Below, piece after piece: positions 1 to 9,140 of a stretch of DNA of 64,000 nucleotides. Source of the DNA: Devosia equisanguinis. GTDB lineage: Bacteria; Pseudomonadota; Alphaproteobacteria; Rhizobiales; Devosiaceae. Position 1 is the stretch's first letter; every line of letters starts with the position of its first letter. The notes below the pieces were generated by a model. That model was given only the letters and a program-made list of their open reading frames with translations. It made no database searches and was not told where the DNA came from. Location: NCBI RefSeq assembly GCF_900631955.1, contig NZ_UZWD01000004.1, positions 368,836 through 432,835 on the forward strand, read 5' to 3'. Position numbers and translations under genes: made by a program.

Positions 1-966
1 GTCATTTTCATCGCCCACAAGCTGCCCGAAGTGCTCGAGATTTCGGACCGCATCACCGTCATGCGGGGCGGCAAGAGCGTGGGGCAGGTGGAAACCCGCT
101 CGGTCACCGAAGAAAGCCTTGCCACCATGATGGTGGGGCGCGAAGTCACGCTGCGCGTCGACCGCGCCAAGGGCAGGGGGGATCTCAGCTGCGAGATCAA
201 GGCGCTCAAGATCGTCAACGACGCCGGCGCTACGATTGCCCATGACCTCAACCTTAGGGTCTATGCCGGAGAAATACTCGGCCTCGTGGGCGTCGAGGGC
301 AATGGCCAGGCCGAACTGCTCGAAGCCGTGGCTGGCTTGCGCGACATTGCCGAAGGCGTGGTCTATCTCAATGGCACGAGCCTCACAGCGCTGGGCGTGC
401 TGGAACGGCGCGCCCTTGGGCTGGCCAGCATCCCCGAGGACCGGTTGGTGCGCGGGCTGGCAAGTGGCTCGTCCATTGCCGAAAATCTCGTCGCCACGCG
501 GCTGGGCGACAAGCGCTTCGTGCGCCATGGACTGCTCGATCTCAAGGCCATCAAGGCCAATGCCCTGGCACTCATCGAGCGCTTTTCCATTCGCGCCGGC
601 GGTCCCGGCTCTGCCGTGGGCACGCTCTCGGGCGGCAATATGCAGAAGGTGGTGGTGGCGCGCGAACTGGCCGAGCAACCAAAGCTGCTCTTGGTCAACC
701 AGCCGACGCGAGGCGTCGATCTGGGGGCCACTCAATTCATCTGGAAATCGCTTACCCAGGCCCGTGATGGCGGCGCGGCGGTTCTGCTGAGCTCGGCGGA
801 CCTGTCCGAACTGCTCGCCTTGTCGGACAGGCTGGTGGTGTTCTATCGGGGCAAGATCGTCGCCGCCTTTCACAACAGCGATACGCTTACTCCCGAAACG
901 CTGGGCACTTACATGCTCGGCCTCGATCGCCAGGAACCTGAAACCATGTGGGCGGCGCTGCAATGA
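1..966 (+). CDS. BMP-type (nucleoside/simple sugar) ABC importer ATP-binding protein, 5' end outside the window
   Basis: This is the C-terminal part of a double-NBD ATPase; the reading frame is open from base 1, so the start lies upstream. The first visible codons (FIAHKL, codons 3-8) are the H-loop of the first nucleotide-binding domain. The second domain has a degenerate Walker A (GVEGNGQ, about visible residues 97-103), the signature LSGGN (209-213) and an altered Walker B, LLLVNQPTRGVD (229-240), a pattern usual in the YufO/RbsA class. It energises the two permeases that follow, to which it is coupled by an ATGA overlap. The family imports nucleosides or simple sugars with a BMP-type binding protein, which must lie to the left. 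The substrate cannot be read from the sequence. Confidence 0.92.
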   Translation, partial: VIFIAHKLPEVLEISDRITVMRGGKSVGQVETRSVTEESLATMMVGREVTLRVDRAKGRGDLSCEIKALKIVNDAGATIAHDLNLRVYAGEILGLVGVEGNGQAELLEAVAGLRDIAEGVVYLNGTSLTALGVLERRALGLASIPEDRLVRGLASGSSIAENLVATRLGDKRFVRHGLLDLKAIKANALALIERFSIRAGGPGSAVGTLSGGNMQKVVVARELAEQPKLLLVNQPTRGVDLGATQFIWKSLTQARDGGAAVLLSSADLSELLALSDRLVVFYRGKIVAAFHNSDTLTPETLGTYMLGLDRQEPETMWAALQ

Positions 967-2060
967 GCATGATGTCATCACGACGCTGGCAGGCCATCGG
1001 GCGCGAAACCGGCCGCGCGCTCACCGCTCTGGTCATTGCCCTTGGCGTAGCGCTTGTTGTCATTCTGGCCACCTCGAGCGATCCAGCCGCCGCCTTCAAC
1101 ACGCTGCTCACTGCGCCGCTTTCGTCCAACCGCACCATCGGCAACTGGATTGACGATGTCGCCAAGCTGACGCTGACCGGCCTGGCCTTCAGCCTCGTCT
1201 TCCAGGCGCGGCAGTTTTCCATGGGCGTGCAGGGCCAGGTCTATATGGGTGGGCTGTTTGCCGCGTTCGTTGCCATGTCCCCCATCGGCACGACGGGGCT
1301 AGCCATTCCACTTGCAATGCTCGCCGCCATGGCCGCAGGCGCCGTCTATGGTTTCATTCCGGGCTATGCCAAGGCCCGGTTCGGCGCCAGCGAGATCGTC
1401 TCCTCGCTCATGCTCAATTACATCGCCATCCTGGTGGTCAATTACCTCATCCGCGCTCACCTCGCGCCGGCTGGCACCGGGCAATTGATGACCGCCAAAT
1501 TCCCCGACACCGCGATCTTCCCCGCCATCCTGCCCGGTACCCGCTTCGATCTGGGTATCGTCATCGCGCTTGTGGCGACCTTCGTGGTCTGGTTCCTGCT
1601 CTACCGCACCAATTGGGGCCTGAAGCTGCGCCTCGTCGGCGACAATCCAAAATTCGCCGAATATGCCGGCATTCGGTCCAGCTTTATCATGGTCTCTGCC
1701 ATGAGCGTGGCCGGCGCCTTCGGAGGTCTGCTCGGCGCTGTCTTCGTGCAAGGGCGCGCCTTTGGTAATCTGGCGCAGAATTTCGACGGCAATCTTGCCT
1801 TCGAGGGTATCCTCATCGCCATTGTCGCCCGCAGCCGGCCGCTCGCCGTGCCCTTCGTGGCGCTGGGCTATGGCTATCTGCGTCAGGGCGCGCAACTCAT
1901 GGGTCTGCGCACCGATGTGCCCAGCGAAATGATCTCGGTGGTTCAGGCCATCATCATTCTTCTCGTTGCTTCCTCCTTCAGCCTGCCCGGAAGGAAAGTG
2001 CTGGCTCGCCTCTTTGGACGACCCTCACCTGCAGCCGCTACAGCGGAGATTGCCAAATGA
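963..2060 (+). CDS. BMP-type ABC importer permease (YufP-like)
   Basis: A polytopic inner-membrane protein of about 365 residues in the BPD_transp_2 (branched-chain amino acid/ribose type) permease family. The ATG at 963 overlaps the stop of the ATPase gene as ATGA, which decides the start over a GTG 15 bases upstream. The family's characteristic cytoplasmic stretch is visible as LRLVGDNPKFAEYAGI, followed by a glycine-rich membrane segment. It is the first of the two permeases that normally form the heterodimeric channel in nucleoside importers. The next permease overlaps its stop by four bases, so the three genes are one translationally coupled operon. Confidence 0.92.
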   Translation: MSMMSSRRWQAIGRETGRALTALVIALGVALVVILATSSDPAAAFNTLLTAPLSSNRTIGNWIDDVAKLTLTGLAFSLVFQARQFSMGVQGQVYMGGLFAAFVAMSPIGTTGLAIPLAMLAAMAAGAVYGFIPGYAKARFGASEIVSSLMLNYIAILVVNYLIRAHLAPAGTGQLMTAKFPDTAIFPAILPGTRFDLGIVIALVATFVVWFLLYRTNWGLKLRLVGDNPKFAEYAGIRSSFIMVSAMSVAGAFGGLLGAVFVQGRAFGNLAQNFDGNLAFEGILIAIVARSRPLAVPFVALGYGYLRQGAQLMGLRTDVPSEMISVVQAIIILLVASSFSLPGRKVLARLFGRPSPAAATAEIAK

Positions 2061-3007
2061 TCGACCTGCTGATCACGATCTTTTCGGCCACCTTCTTCGT
2101 CACGGTGGTCCGCACCACGACGCCCCTGTTGTTCGCCACTTTGGGCGGGCTCATCGCCGATCTCTCCGGCGCACTCAACGTGGCGCTCGAAGGCATGATG
2201 CTGATCGCCGCACTCACCGCCGTGATCGTCTCTGTCTACGCTCCTTGGTATGTCGCGGTCCTCTCCGGGATCGCTGCCGGGGGCATGCTCGGCGCGCTGA
2301 TGGCGCTGTTCCACCTGCGATTGAAGGCCGACATCATCCTGGTCGGCTTTGCCGTCAACATTCTCGCCACCGGGGGCACTGTCTTCGCCCTGTCCCGGGC
2401 GACGGGCGGCGACAAGGGCACCTCGATCAATTTGCAGTCCAAGGCCGTGCCGGCGGTCAATCTCGGTTTCCTCGATGCAATTCCGGTCGTTGGTCCTACG
2501 CTTAGAAGCCTGTTGTCGGGCCATTCCATCCTGTCCTGGCTGGGCGTCCTAATGGTTTTTGCGGTGTGGTATTTCCTCTACCGGACCCCGTGGGGGCTGT
2601 GGCTCCGGGGCGTTGGCGAATATCCGGCAGCGCCGGCTGCAGCTGGCATTCCTGTAGGCAAGGTCCGGGCCTGGAGCCTCGTGGCATCAGGCGCGCTTGC
2701 CGGCATTGGCGGCGCCCAGCTCGCCATGTTCAACTATATCGGCTTTACCCGCGACATGACGGCGGGCCGTGGTTTCATCGCGCTGGGCGCAGTGCTGCTC
2801 GGCGCACGCCATCCGGTCGGGGCCATGCTCGCTGCGCTCTTGTTCGGCGTCTTCGAGGCCCTGGCGGTGGTCATGCCCAATCTTTTCAACTGGATTCCGG
2901 GGGAGATGATCCAGACCATTCCCTTCGTCGTCACGGTCCTGGCATTGATCCTGTTCAGCTACCGCGCCCAGCGCGCTCGCCAGCTGCGTGCCGCCATCAA
3001 GGCCTGA
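2057..3007 (+). CDS. BMP-type ABC importer permease (YufQ-like)
   Basis: Second permease of the operon, 316 residues, mostly hydrophobic. The N-terminal pattern of periplasm-facing residues followed by GGLIADLSGALNVALEGMM is typical of the shorter permease in nucleoside (YufQ-like) importers, and the later WLRGVGEYPAAPAAAGI segment is the counterpart of the coupling region in its partner. The ATG overlaps the previous stop (ATGA). It is the last gene of the operon: a strong inverted repeat follows, then an oppositely oriented gene. Confidence 0.92.
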   Translation: MIDLLITIFSATFFVTVVRTTTPLLFATLGGLIADLSGALNVALEGMMLIAALTAVIVSVYAPWYVAVLSGIAAGGMLGALMALFHLRLKADIILVGFAVNILATGGTVFALSRATGGDKGTSINLQSKAVPAVNLGFLDAIPVVGPTLRSLLSGHSILSWLGVLMVFAVWYFLYRTPWGLWLRGVGEYPAAPAAAGIPVGKVRAWSLVASGALAGIGGAQLAMFNYIGFTRDMTAGRGFIALGAVLLGARHPVGAMLAALLFGVFEALAVVMPNLFNWIPGEMIQTIPFVVTVLALILFSYRAQRARQLRAAIKA

Positions 3008-3027
3008 CGAAAAGTCCTCTCCCGGGT

Positions 3028-3063
3028 CCATCGCCCCCTTGGCGCCGCCGCCAAGGGCGATGG
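3028..3063. terminator. Bidirectional hairpin between convergent genes
   Basis: An inverted repeat with a 15-base right arm (CGCCAAGGGCGATGG) pairs with the left arm, which has two extra C bases. It fills the gap between the importer operon and the oppositely oriented YeiH-type gene. There is no clear U-tract, so termination is inferred from position and stem strength. Confidence 0.6.
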
Positions 3064-3074
3064 AGGCCAGGCGC

Positions 3075-4097
3075 TCAGGTGAGAAAGGCGGATAGCGCAA
3101 ACGCTAAGGTGACCAGCAGGATCAGCGAGCCAAGGCCGGCGGCCAGGACCCGTCCACTGCCAGCAAGCAGTTCGCCTATATCCACCGACAGTCCGAGTGC
3201 TGCCATGGCGATCAGGGTCAGGAGGCGGGAGAGTTGCCAGCTGGGCTCGAGCAGGAAAACCGGAAAAAGGCCAAGAAGGCGCAGCGTGATCAGGAGAAGA
3301 AAGCCCGCGACGAACCAGGGTACGACCTGCCGGATCGGGGGCCTCACCCTGCCGCCACCGCCACTCAGTACCGCGATGATCAGCAATACCGGGGCCAGCA
3401 TCAGCACGCGCGTCAGCTTGACCAGGGTGCCGAGCTGAGCGCTAAGGACACTGATGGGGGCCGTTGCAGCCAGCACCTGCGGCACAGCATAGACACTCAT
3501 GCCGGCGATGATGCCGTAGCGCCTGTCATCCAGGTCCAGTTGGATGGCGGCCATGGGTAGGAGCAGCACCAGCAGCGCCCCCAGGGCCGAGGTAAAGGCA
3601 ATGGCGCTGGCCATCTGCCGTTCGGCGGCGCCCACCACCGGGGCGCAGGCGAGAATTGCTGATGATCCGCAGATCGCATTGCCGCAGGCGATGAGCGCGG
3701 ACAATTGTCGGTCGAGGCCGAGACAGCGCGAAAGGGCGTAGCTGAGGCCAAGTGAGGCAACAACCAGCGCCAGAATGGCCACGATGGTCCAGCCACCCAG
3801 CGTGACGATTTCCGCCGCGCCGATGGAGGCTCCGAGCAGCACAATTGCTGCCTCCAGAACCGTTTTGCTGGCGAAGCGTATTCCAGGCTGCATCGCTCTG
3901 GGCAGTTCGCAGATGGCGCGCGCCACCATGCCCAGAAGCATGGCCAGGATCAGCGCGTCGAGGCCGGTCGTGCCGAAAACGTGGCTCTGGGCGAACCCGA
4001 GCGCTCCGGCCAATAGGGCAATGAAGCCCGAGAGCCCGAGGCCGGGCAGAAGCGGAACGATGACGTTGCTGCGGAACAATCCTGGCTCTGAGGTCAC
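3075..4097 (-). CDS. YeiH/UPF0324 family putative anion (sulfate/sulfonate) exporter
   Basis: A 340-residue integral membrane protein with about nine or ten hydrophobic segments. The motif region FASKTVLEAAIVLLGASI and the glycine/serine-rich GNAICGSSAILACAPV are hallmarks of the YeiH family. Members are usually annotated as putative sulfate exporters, but direct biochemical evidence is limited, so the substrate is uncertain. The start is a GTG with an AAGGA about ten bases upstream. It stands alone, 42 bases downstream of the sugar operon, and could be read through from it. Confidence 0.85.
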   Translation of the reverse strand: MTSEPGLFRSNVIVPLLPGLGLSGFIALLAGALGFAQSHVFGTTGLDALILAMLLGMVARAICELPRAMQPGIRFASKTVLEAAIVLLGASIGAAEIVTLGGWTIVAILALVVASLGLSYALSRCLGLDRQLSALIACGNAICGSSAILACAPVVGAAERQMASAIAFTSALGALLVLLLPMAAIQLDLDDRRYGIIAGMSVYAVPQVLAATAPISVLSAQLGTLVKLTRVLMLAPVLLIIAVLSGGGGRVRPPIRQVVPWFVAGFLLLITLRLLGLFPVFLLEPSWQLSRLLTLIAMAALGLSVDIGELLAGSGRVLAAGLGSLILLVTLAFALSAFLT

Positions 4098-4139
4098 TTC
4101 GGGTGGTTCCTTGGCGACCCTACGCCCGTATTCTGCCGC

Positions 4140-5207
4140 CTAGCGAAGTCTGGCGCCGGTTAGCGCAAAGACGCGCATATTGGTGACCTCAATCATGCAG
4201 TGCACATGCGAGGTTGCGTCAGCGTGATCACGCTTCTCCACCACCACGGTTTCCCCTGCCGGCCCTGTTGCGTAAACGAAATTTGTGGTCCCCAGGTGCT
4301 CGATGACGTCCACGGGCAGCGTCAGGCGTGCATCGGCCCTGGCGCTGTCCATGTGCTCGGGGCGAACGCCGAGCAATAGCTCTTCGCCGGGCTGCGGCGG
4401 GTTGGCCAGAGCCGGCAGTGGCACCTTTTGCCCATCGGGCAGCGTAGCAACATTTTCGCCATCCGCCGCCATCCGCGCCTTGAAGAAATTCATGCGGGGC
4501 GAGCCGAGAAATCCGGCGACGAAGGCATTGTCGGGATTGGTGTAGAGTTCAAGCGGGGCACCGGCCTGTTCGATGACGCCAGCGCGCATGACCACGATCT
4601 TGTCGGCCATGGTCATGGCTTCCGTCTGGTCGTGGGTCACATAGATCATGGTCGTGCCCAGGCTCTTGTGCAGCTTGGAGATTTCCACGCGCATCTGAAC
4701 CCGCAATTCGGCATCAAGATTGGAGAGCGGCTCGTCGAATAGGAATACCTTGGGGTCGCGAACGATGGCGCGGCCGATGGCAACGCGCTGACGCTGTCCG
4801 CCTGAAAGTTGCGCCGGCCTGCGGTCAAGCAATTGGGTGATCTGCAGAATCTCCGCTGCCCGGGTGACGCGGGCGGCAATCTCGGCCTTGGGCGTACCGC
4901 CCATGCGCAGCCCGAAGCCCATATTTTCACGCACATTCATATGCGGATAAAGCGCATAGGACTGGAAAACCATGGCAATGCCGCGGTCCGACGGATCGAC
5001 ATCGTTGACCGCTTTGCGGTCGATCCGCACTTCTCCCGCACTTGCCGTCTCCAGCCCCGCTATGATGCGCAGCAGCGTGGACTTGCCACAGCCCGAGGGT
5101 CCCACAAAGACGCAGAAGCTGCCATCCTCGATCTCGAGCTCGGTCTTTCGGATCACCTCGGTCTTGTCGAAGCTCTTGGAGATGCCGGCCAGTTGAATTT
5201 GCGCCAT
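4140..5207 (-). CDS. Sugar ABC importer ATP-binding protein (UgpC/MsmK type)
   Basis: A 355-residue CUT1-type ATPase. Walker [10 protein letters not shown] is at residues 36-44, LSGGQ at 134-138, Walker B FLFDEP at about 155-160, and the H-loop His at 192; the rest is a TOBE-type regulatory region. The start is the ATG at 5207 (MAQIQLAG), because the longer open frame upstream overlaps the permease gene and has no family similarity. It is the last gene of the operon that begins with the GH4 enzyme, 17 bases after the MalG-type permease, and should drive uptake through the two permeases at 5225-6941. Confidence 0.93.
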   Translation of the reverse strand: MAQIQLAGISKSFDKTEVIRKTELEIEDGSFCVFVGPSGCGKSTLLRIIAGLETASAGEVRIDRKAVNDVDPSDRGIAMVFQSYALYPHMNVRENMGFGLRMGGTPKAEIAARVTRAAEILQITQLLDRRPAQLSGGQRQRVAIGRAIVRDPKVFLFDEPLSNLDAELRVQMRVEISKLHKSLGTTMIYVTHDQTEAMTMADKIVVMRAGVIEQAGAPLELYTNPDNAFVAGFLGSPRMNFFKARMAADGENVATLPDGQKVPLPALANPPQPGEELLLGVRPEHMDSARADARLTLPVDVIEHLGTTNFVYATGPAGETVVVEKRDHADATSHVHCMIEVTNMRVFALTGARLR

Positions 5208-5224
5208 TGCGATGTTCCTTTCGC

Positions 5225-6061
5225 TCAGCGTCCGCCGAAGCTGCCGGCGGTCAAGCCGGAGATGAAGGCCCTGTTGCCGAAGATGAAGATGATGAGCACG
5301 GGCGCCACCGCCAGCACACTGCCGGTCATCAGGAGTGGCCAATCGGTGTTGTATTGGCCCTGCAAGGTCGACAGGGCCACGGTAACGGTCTGCATTTCAG
5401 GACGCGTGGTGGTGATGAGCGGCCAGAGGAAATTGTTCCACTGCGATACAAAGGCGAAGATGGCCAGTGCGCCCAGCGCCGGGCGGGCCAGTGGCAGCAC
5501 GATGAACAGGTAGATTTTCCAATGGCCGCAGTTGTCCAGCCGTGCCGCTTCGAGCAATTCGCGCGGGATGGTCTTGAAATATTGCCGCAGCAGGAAGGTG
5601 CCGAAGCTGGAAAAGGCAAAGGGCAGGATCAGGCCCTGATAGGTGTCGATCCAGCCCAGCGTCCGCACCAGCATGAAATTGGGGATGATGGTGACCTGTG
5701 GCGGGACCATGAGCGCGGCGAGGTAGACCAGGAACACAGCTTCACGCCCTCGGAAACTCATGCAGGCAAAAGCATAGGCAGCCATGGAGCAGATGATCAG
5801 TTGCAGCGCGGTGATGGACAGCGTCACGATCACCGAGTTCAGGAAGGCCCGTCCGAACGGAATGGCCGAGAAAATCTCGAAATAGTTTTGCCATTGCGGG
5901 TCTGCGGTGAGGACGGTGGGTGGATAGCGGAACACTTCGGGATCGGGCTTGATCGACGTAGAAAGCATCCATGCAAACGGACCCACGGTGATCAGGGCGC
6001 CGCCCAGAAGGATGATGAAGATCAGCCAATCCACCGGCTTGTTGCGCGCAGCCTCAGCCAT
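5225..6061 (-). CDS. Carbohydrate ABC importer permease, MalG type
   Basis: A 278-residue permease with six predicted membrane segments. The cytoplasmic EAA loop that docks on the ATPase reads EAARLDNCG at about 171-179. The ATG at 6061 overlaps the end of the upstream permease gene by eight bases; earlier in-frame starts would lie well inside that gene. It forms the membrane channel with the MalF-type protein. CUT1-type permeases of this kind usually carry oligosaccharides or polyol derivatives; the exact sugar is unknown. Confidence 0.93.
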   Translation of the reverse strand: MAEAARNKPVDWLIFIILLGGALITVGPFAWMLSTSIKPDPEVFRYPPTVLTADPQWQNYFEIFSAIPFGRAFLNSVIVTLSITALQLIICSMAAYAFACMSFRGREAVFLVYLAALMVPPQVTIIPNFMLVRTLGWIDTYQGLILPFAFSSFGTFLLRQYFKTIPRELLEAARLDNCGHWKIYLFIVLPLARPALGALAIFAFVSQWNNFLWPLITTTRPEMQTVTVALSTLQGQYNTDWPLLMTGSVLAVAPVLIIFIFGNRAFISGLTAGSFGGR

Positions 6062-6941
6062 AATGCACCCACCTGCTTTGCAAGGCGTATTGGACAAGGG
6101 TCATGATCAGCACGATGACGAACAGGATCATGGCTGCGGCGCTGGCATAGCCCATCTGATAGAACTGAAAGCCGTTCTGGTAGATGTAGTAGACCAGCGT
6201 ATTGGTGGCATTGGCTGGCCCGGCCTGGGTCATGACGAAGACCAGCTCGAAGATCTGGAAACTGCCGATGATCGAGATGATCAAGACGAAAAAGGTCGTG
6301 GGGGACAGGAGGGGCAAGGTGATGAACCACAGGCGCCGCCACCCCCTGGCACCGTCAATGGCGGCTGCATCGTAAAGATCGGCACGGATATTCTGCAGCC
6401 CTGCCAGGAACAGCACCATGGCATAGCCCAGATTTTGCCAGATCGAGACGATGATCACTGCGGGCATGGCCCATTGGGTCGAAGCCAGCCAGCGCGGCAC
6501 ATCGGTGATGCCCACAAGGCTCAGCAGCGCATTGATCAGGCCGAAATTGGCATTGAACAGCCAGGCCCATACCAGGGCTGCGGCGATGGTCGAGGTCACC
6601 ACGGGCAGGAAATAGGCAATGCGGAAAAAGGTCTGGCCGCGAATGCCGCGATTGAGCGCCAGCGCACAGCCCAGCCCGATAAGCATCTGCACCGGTACCG
6701 AGAGCAATACGAAATAGGCGGTATTGCCCATCACGCGGGCAAAGATCGGATCGCCGAAAAGCTTGGTATAGTTGTCCAGCCCGATGAACCGGGCCGGATT
6801 GAAAAGGTCCCACTGGGTGAAGGAAATCCCCAGCGCGGCTATGACCGGTATGCCTGTAAAGGTCGCGAAGAGCACGAGACTGGGCAGCAGAAAGGCCCAG
6901 GCCGTGCGTTCGTCCTTGCGGGCAAAGGCCGGCGTGCTCAT
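6054..6941 (-). CDS. Carbohydrate ABC importer permease, MalF type
   Basis: A 295-residue permease with an N-terminal cytoplasmic stretch and about six membrane segments. The EAA-type loop is DAAAIDGARG at 191-200, the usual form in MalF/UgpA-like proteins, followed by WRRLWFITLPLLSP. The ATG overlaps the stop of the amidohydrolase gene by four bases (ATGA), so expression of the enzyme and the channel is translationally coupled. Confidence 0.93.
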   Translation of the reverse strand: MSTPAFARKDERTAWAFLLPSLVLFATFTGIPVIAALGISFTQWDLFNPARFIGLDNYTKLFGDPIFARVMGNTAYFVLLSVPVQMLIGLGCALALNRGIRGQTFFRIAYFLPVVTSTIAAALVWAWLFNANFGLINALLSLVGITDVPRWLASTQWAMPAVIIVSIWQNLGYAMVLFLAGLQNIRADLYDAAAIDGARGWRRLWFITLPLLSPTTFFVLIISIIGSFQIFELVFVMTQAGPANATNTLVYYIYQNGFQFYQMGYASAAAMILFVIVLIMTLVQYALQSRWVHYG

Positions 6942-7825
6942 GTGTCGTCTTCCACGCCGAACATGCGGGCAGCATTGCGGTAGAAGATCTGATCCTGCTC
7001 GTCGGCGGTCAGCCCCATTGTGTCGAAGGCGGCTTTCCAGCGCAGAATATCCGCCTTCATGCGGCGATGATCGCTGTCCGAACCGTAGATGAGTTTGCGG
7101 GGGCTGATTTCTTTGCCGATATAGCCGCCCTCCACGATGTGGTTATGGACGACATCGCCGCCGGAAATGTCGAAATAGACGCGCGGGCGCCAGCGTGCGA
7201 CGGCCGAGGAGGTGCGATAGTCAGGCCAGCCCATATGCGCGCCGATCACGAAGAGCTCCGGGAAGTAGAAGCCGATCGTATCGAGATAGATCGGCTGCAT
7301 GCGGGCACTGGAATAGCCGAAGGATTCGCGCTTCATCTGGCGGCTGAGCCGGGTGACGAGCTTTTCTTCATCCTCGGTATTGGCGGCGGGAGGCGCTTTC
7401 CACGCGTCTTCCTTGCTGCCTTCCAGATAGTCGACCGGACCACCCAAAATGCCCGTGTGGAAAAGGATGCGCAGCCCGCGGGCAGCGGCCGCCTCGTAGT
7501 AGGGAAAATAGGCCGGGTCGTCGTAATTGCGCGACACGCCGGAAATCTTGATGCCATGAAATCCGCGCTGGTAGAATTCCTCGACCAATGACACCGGGTC
7601 ATGATCGAGTTCCAGCCGGCCCATGGCGACAACCAGATCGGGCCGCGCCTCGAGCGCCTTGGACAATTTGGCATTGCCCAGGCCCGGATTGGCGAGGAGC
7701 GCCACCTTGACGATGCCGGCATCTGCGCAGACCTCCGAGAGGGTCTCAAGAAACCCGGTTTCGGCGTCGCGGGTGAACAGCTTCTCCCAGAAGCCATAGT
7801 GTACGTGGGCGTCGAAAACGCGCAT
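6938..7825 (-). CDS. Amidohydrolase-2 family metal-dependent hydrolase
   Basis: A 295-residue TIM-barrel protein of the amidohydrolase-related family (PF04909 type). The metal and catalytic pattern is visible: HVH at 7-9, Lys93 in GIKIS, His123 in FHTG, His197 in GAHMGWPD and Asp250 in YGSDSD. Family members hydrolyse lactones or amides or decarboxylate aromatic acids. It sits inside a sugar ABC operon between the binding-protein gene and the permeases and overlaps the MalF gene by ATGA, so a sugar-lactonase-like role is plausible but unproven. It has no signal peptide and is cytoplasmic. Confidence 0.85.
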   Translation of the reverse strand: MRVFDAHVHYGFWEKLFTRDAETGFLETLSEVCADAGIVKVALLANPGLGNAKLSKALEARPDLVVAMGRLELDHDPVSLVEEFYQRGFHGIKISGVSRNYDDPAYFPYYEAAAARGLRILFHTGILGGPVDYLEGSKEDAWKAPPAANTEDEEKLVTRLSRQMKRESFGYSSARMQPIYLDTIGFYFPELFVIGAHMGWPDYRTSSAVARWRPRVYFDISGGDVVHNHIVEGGYIGKEISPRKLIYGSDSDHRRMKADILRWKAAFDTMGLTADEQDQIFYRNAARMFGVEDDT

Positions 7826-7855
7826 TGATGATGCTCCCTACCAGTCCAGTTTGAA

Positions 7856-7882
7856 GGGCGGGCAGCGCAAGGCCACCCGCCC
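7856..7882. other. Intra-operon stem-loop after the binding-protein gene
   Basis: GGGCGGG and CCCGCCC form a perfect seven-base-pair stem around a 13-base loop. It lies just after the stop of the binding-protein gene and before the amidohydrolase gene. Hairpins here commonly protect the abundant binding-protein mRNA or attenuate downstream genes; that function is inferred. Confidence 0.6.
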
Positions 7883-7891
7883 AGACCTGCC

Positions 7892-9130
7892 TTATTGAGC
7901 CAGCCGCGCCTGTACGTCCGAGACGATGGCCGAAATGGCATCCTGAGCCTTGGCCTCACCGGTCCAGACCAGGTCAAGCGCCGGCTGGATGTAAAGATTG
8001 GTGATGTCGACATAGCCCGAGAACTGCGGGAACAGCTTGCCGTACTCGCTTTCGGCCAGGAAGATATCGGCGAACGGCGCCTGGAAGGCTGCGCGCACTG
8101 CGGCATTGCCGACCATGGCCGGCACAGCCGACGCATTGGCCGAGGCGAAGGTGACCTGACCCGGCTCACCGGCGAGATAGGACAGGAAATCCCAGGCCGC
8201 TTCCTTGTGCTGGCTGAACGCATTCATGGCAAAGCCGGCACCGCCGAGGCGATTGGCATGGATGCCGGTGCGACCGGTGGGCAGGGGCGCCACCGCCCAT
8301 TCGAAGCTGGCATCGGCGAAGGTGCCGAGGCGCGCCGCATTGGTCACCACCATGGCAACTTGTCCGCCCAGGAAGAGCTGGCTGGTTCCCCCGCTCTGCT
8401 GCAGCTCCTGGAAGCTGGGCATGACGTGATCGGTATTGATCATATCGCCAAGGAATTGGATGGCCTCTGTGGCCTCCGGCTTATCCATGGTGAAGGTCGT
8501 GGGCTTCAGTGGATTGTCGAAGACATCGCCGCCATTCTGGATGATCCAGCGCGGCCAGTCATTCGCCTCGGTGGCAAAGCCGTACATCGACACACGGTTG
8601 CCGTCGCGCTGTGTCAAAGCGAGGGCGGCTTCGCGCAGATCGTCCCAATCCCAGTCGGCCTGTGGGTAGTCAATGCCGGCAGCATCGAATGCCGCCTTGT
8701 TGAAATAGAGCGCATTGGTGTCGTTGTCGCGCGGGATGGAATAGAGTTTGTCGTTCAGCGAGTGGATCGCGAGCGCTTCCTGGTTGTATTCCGCGATTGG
8801 GAAGCCGCTGTCCGCGATCCACTGGTCCAGCGGCTCAAGCTGGTTTCGCGCAGCATAGGCGGGCACATTGGTGATGAAGAACACGTCCGGACCGGCGCCC
8901 GCGGCAAGTTGGGCATCGAGGCGGGTGAAATAGCCCGACCACGGCGCGTGCTGCACCTCGATATCGATATTGGGATTGGCCGCTTCGTAATCGGCCACGA
9001 TCTTCTGGAAGGGCGGTAGCTCGGCCGGATCGCCCCAATAAGCGAAGACCAGCTTGGTGGTATCCTGAGCCTGAACACCGACACTCAGTGCGAGCACGCT
9101 CGCGGCAGTCGCAAACAGCAGTCTCGTCAT
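7892..9130 (-). CDS. Sugar ABC importer periplasmic binding protein (family 1)
   Basis: A 412-residue extracellular solute-binding protein with a clear signal peptide (MTRLLFATAASVLALSVGVQAQ). The mature start LVFAYWGDPAELPPFQKIV and the later FNKAAFDAAGID and GRTGIHANRLGGAGFAMNAF segments are typical of family 1 sugar-binding proteins. The ATG at 9130 is preceded by GGGAACGAAG. It captures the substrate for the permeases at 5225-6941. It lies ten bases downstream of the kinase gene, in the same operon. Confidence 0.93.
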   Translation of the reverse strand: MTRLLFATAASVLALSVGVQAQDTTKLVFAYWGDPAELPPFQKIVADYEAANPNIDIEVQHAPWSGYFTRLDAQLAAGAGPDVFFITNVPAYAARNQLEPLDQWIADSGFPIAEYNQEALAIHSLNDKLYSIPRDNDTNALYFNKAAFDAAGIDYPQADWDWDDLREAALALTQRDGNRVSMYGFATEANDWPRWIIQNGGDVFDNPLKPTTFTMDKPEATEAIQFLGDMINTDHVMPSFQELQQSGGTSQLFLGGQVAMVVTNAARLGTFADASFEWAVAPLPTGRTGIHANRLGGAGFAMNAFSQHKEAAWDFLSYLAGEPGQVTFASANASAVPAMVGNAAVRAAFQAPFADIFLAESEYGKLFPQFSGYVDITNLYIQPALDLVWTGEAKAQDAISAIVSDVQARLAQ

Positions 9131-9140
9131 CTTCGTTCCC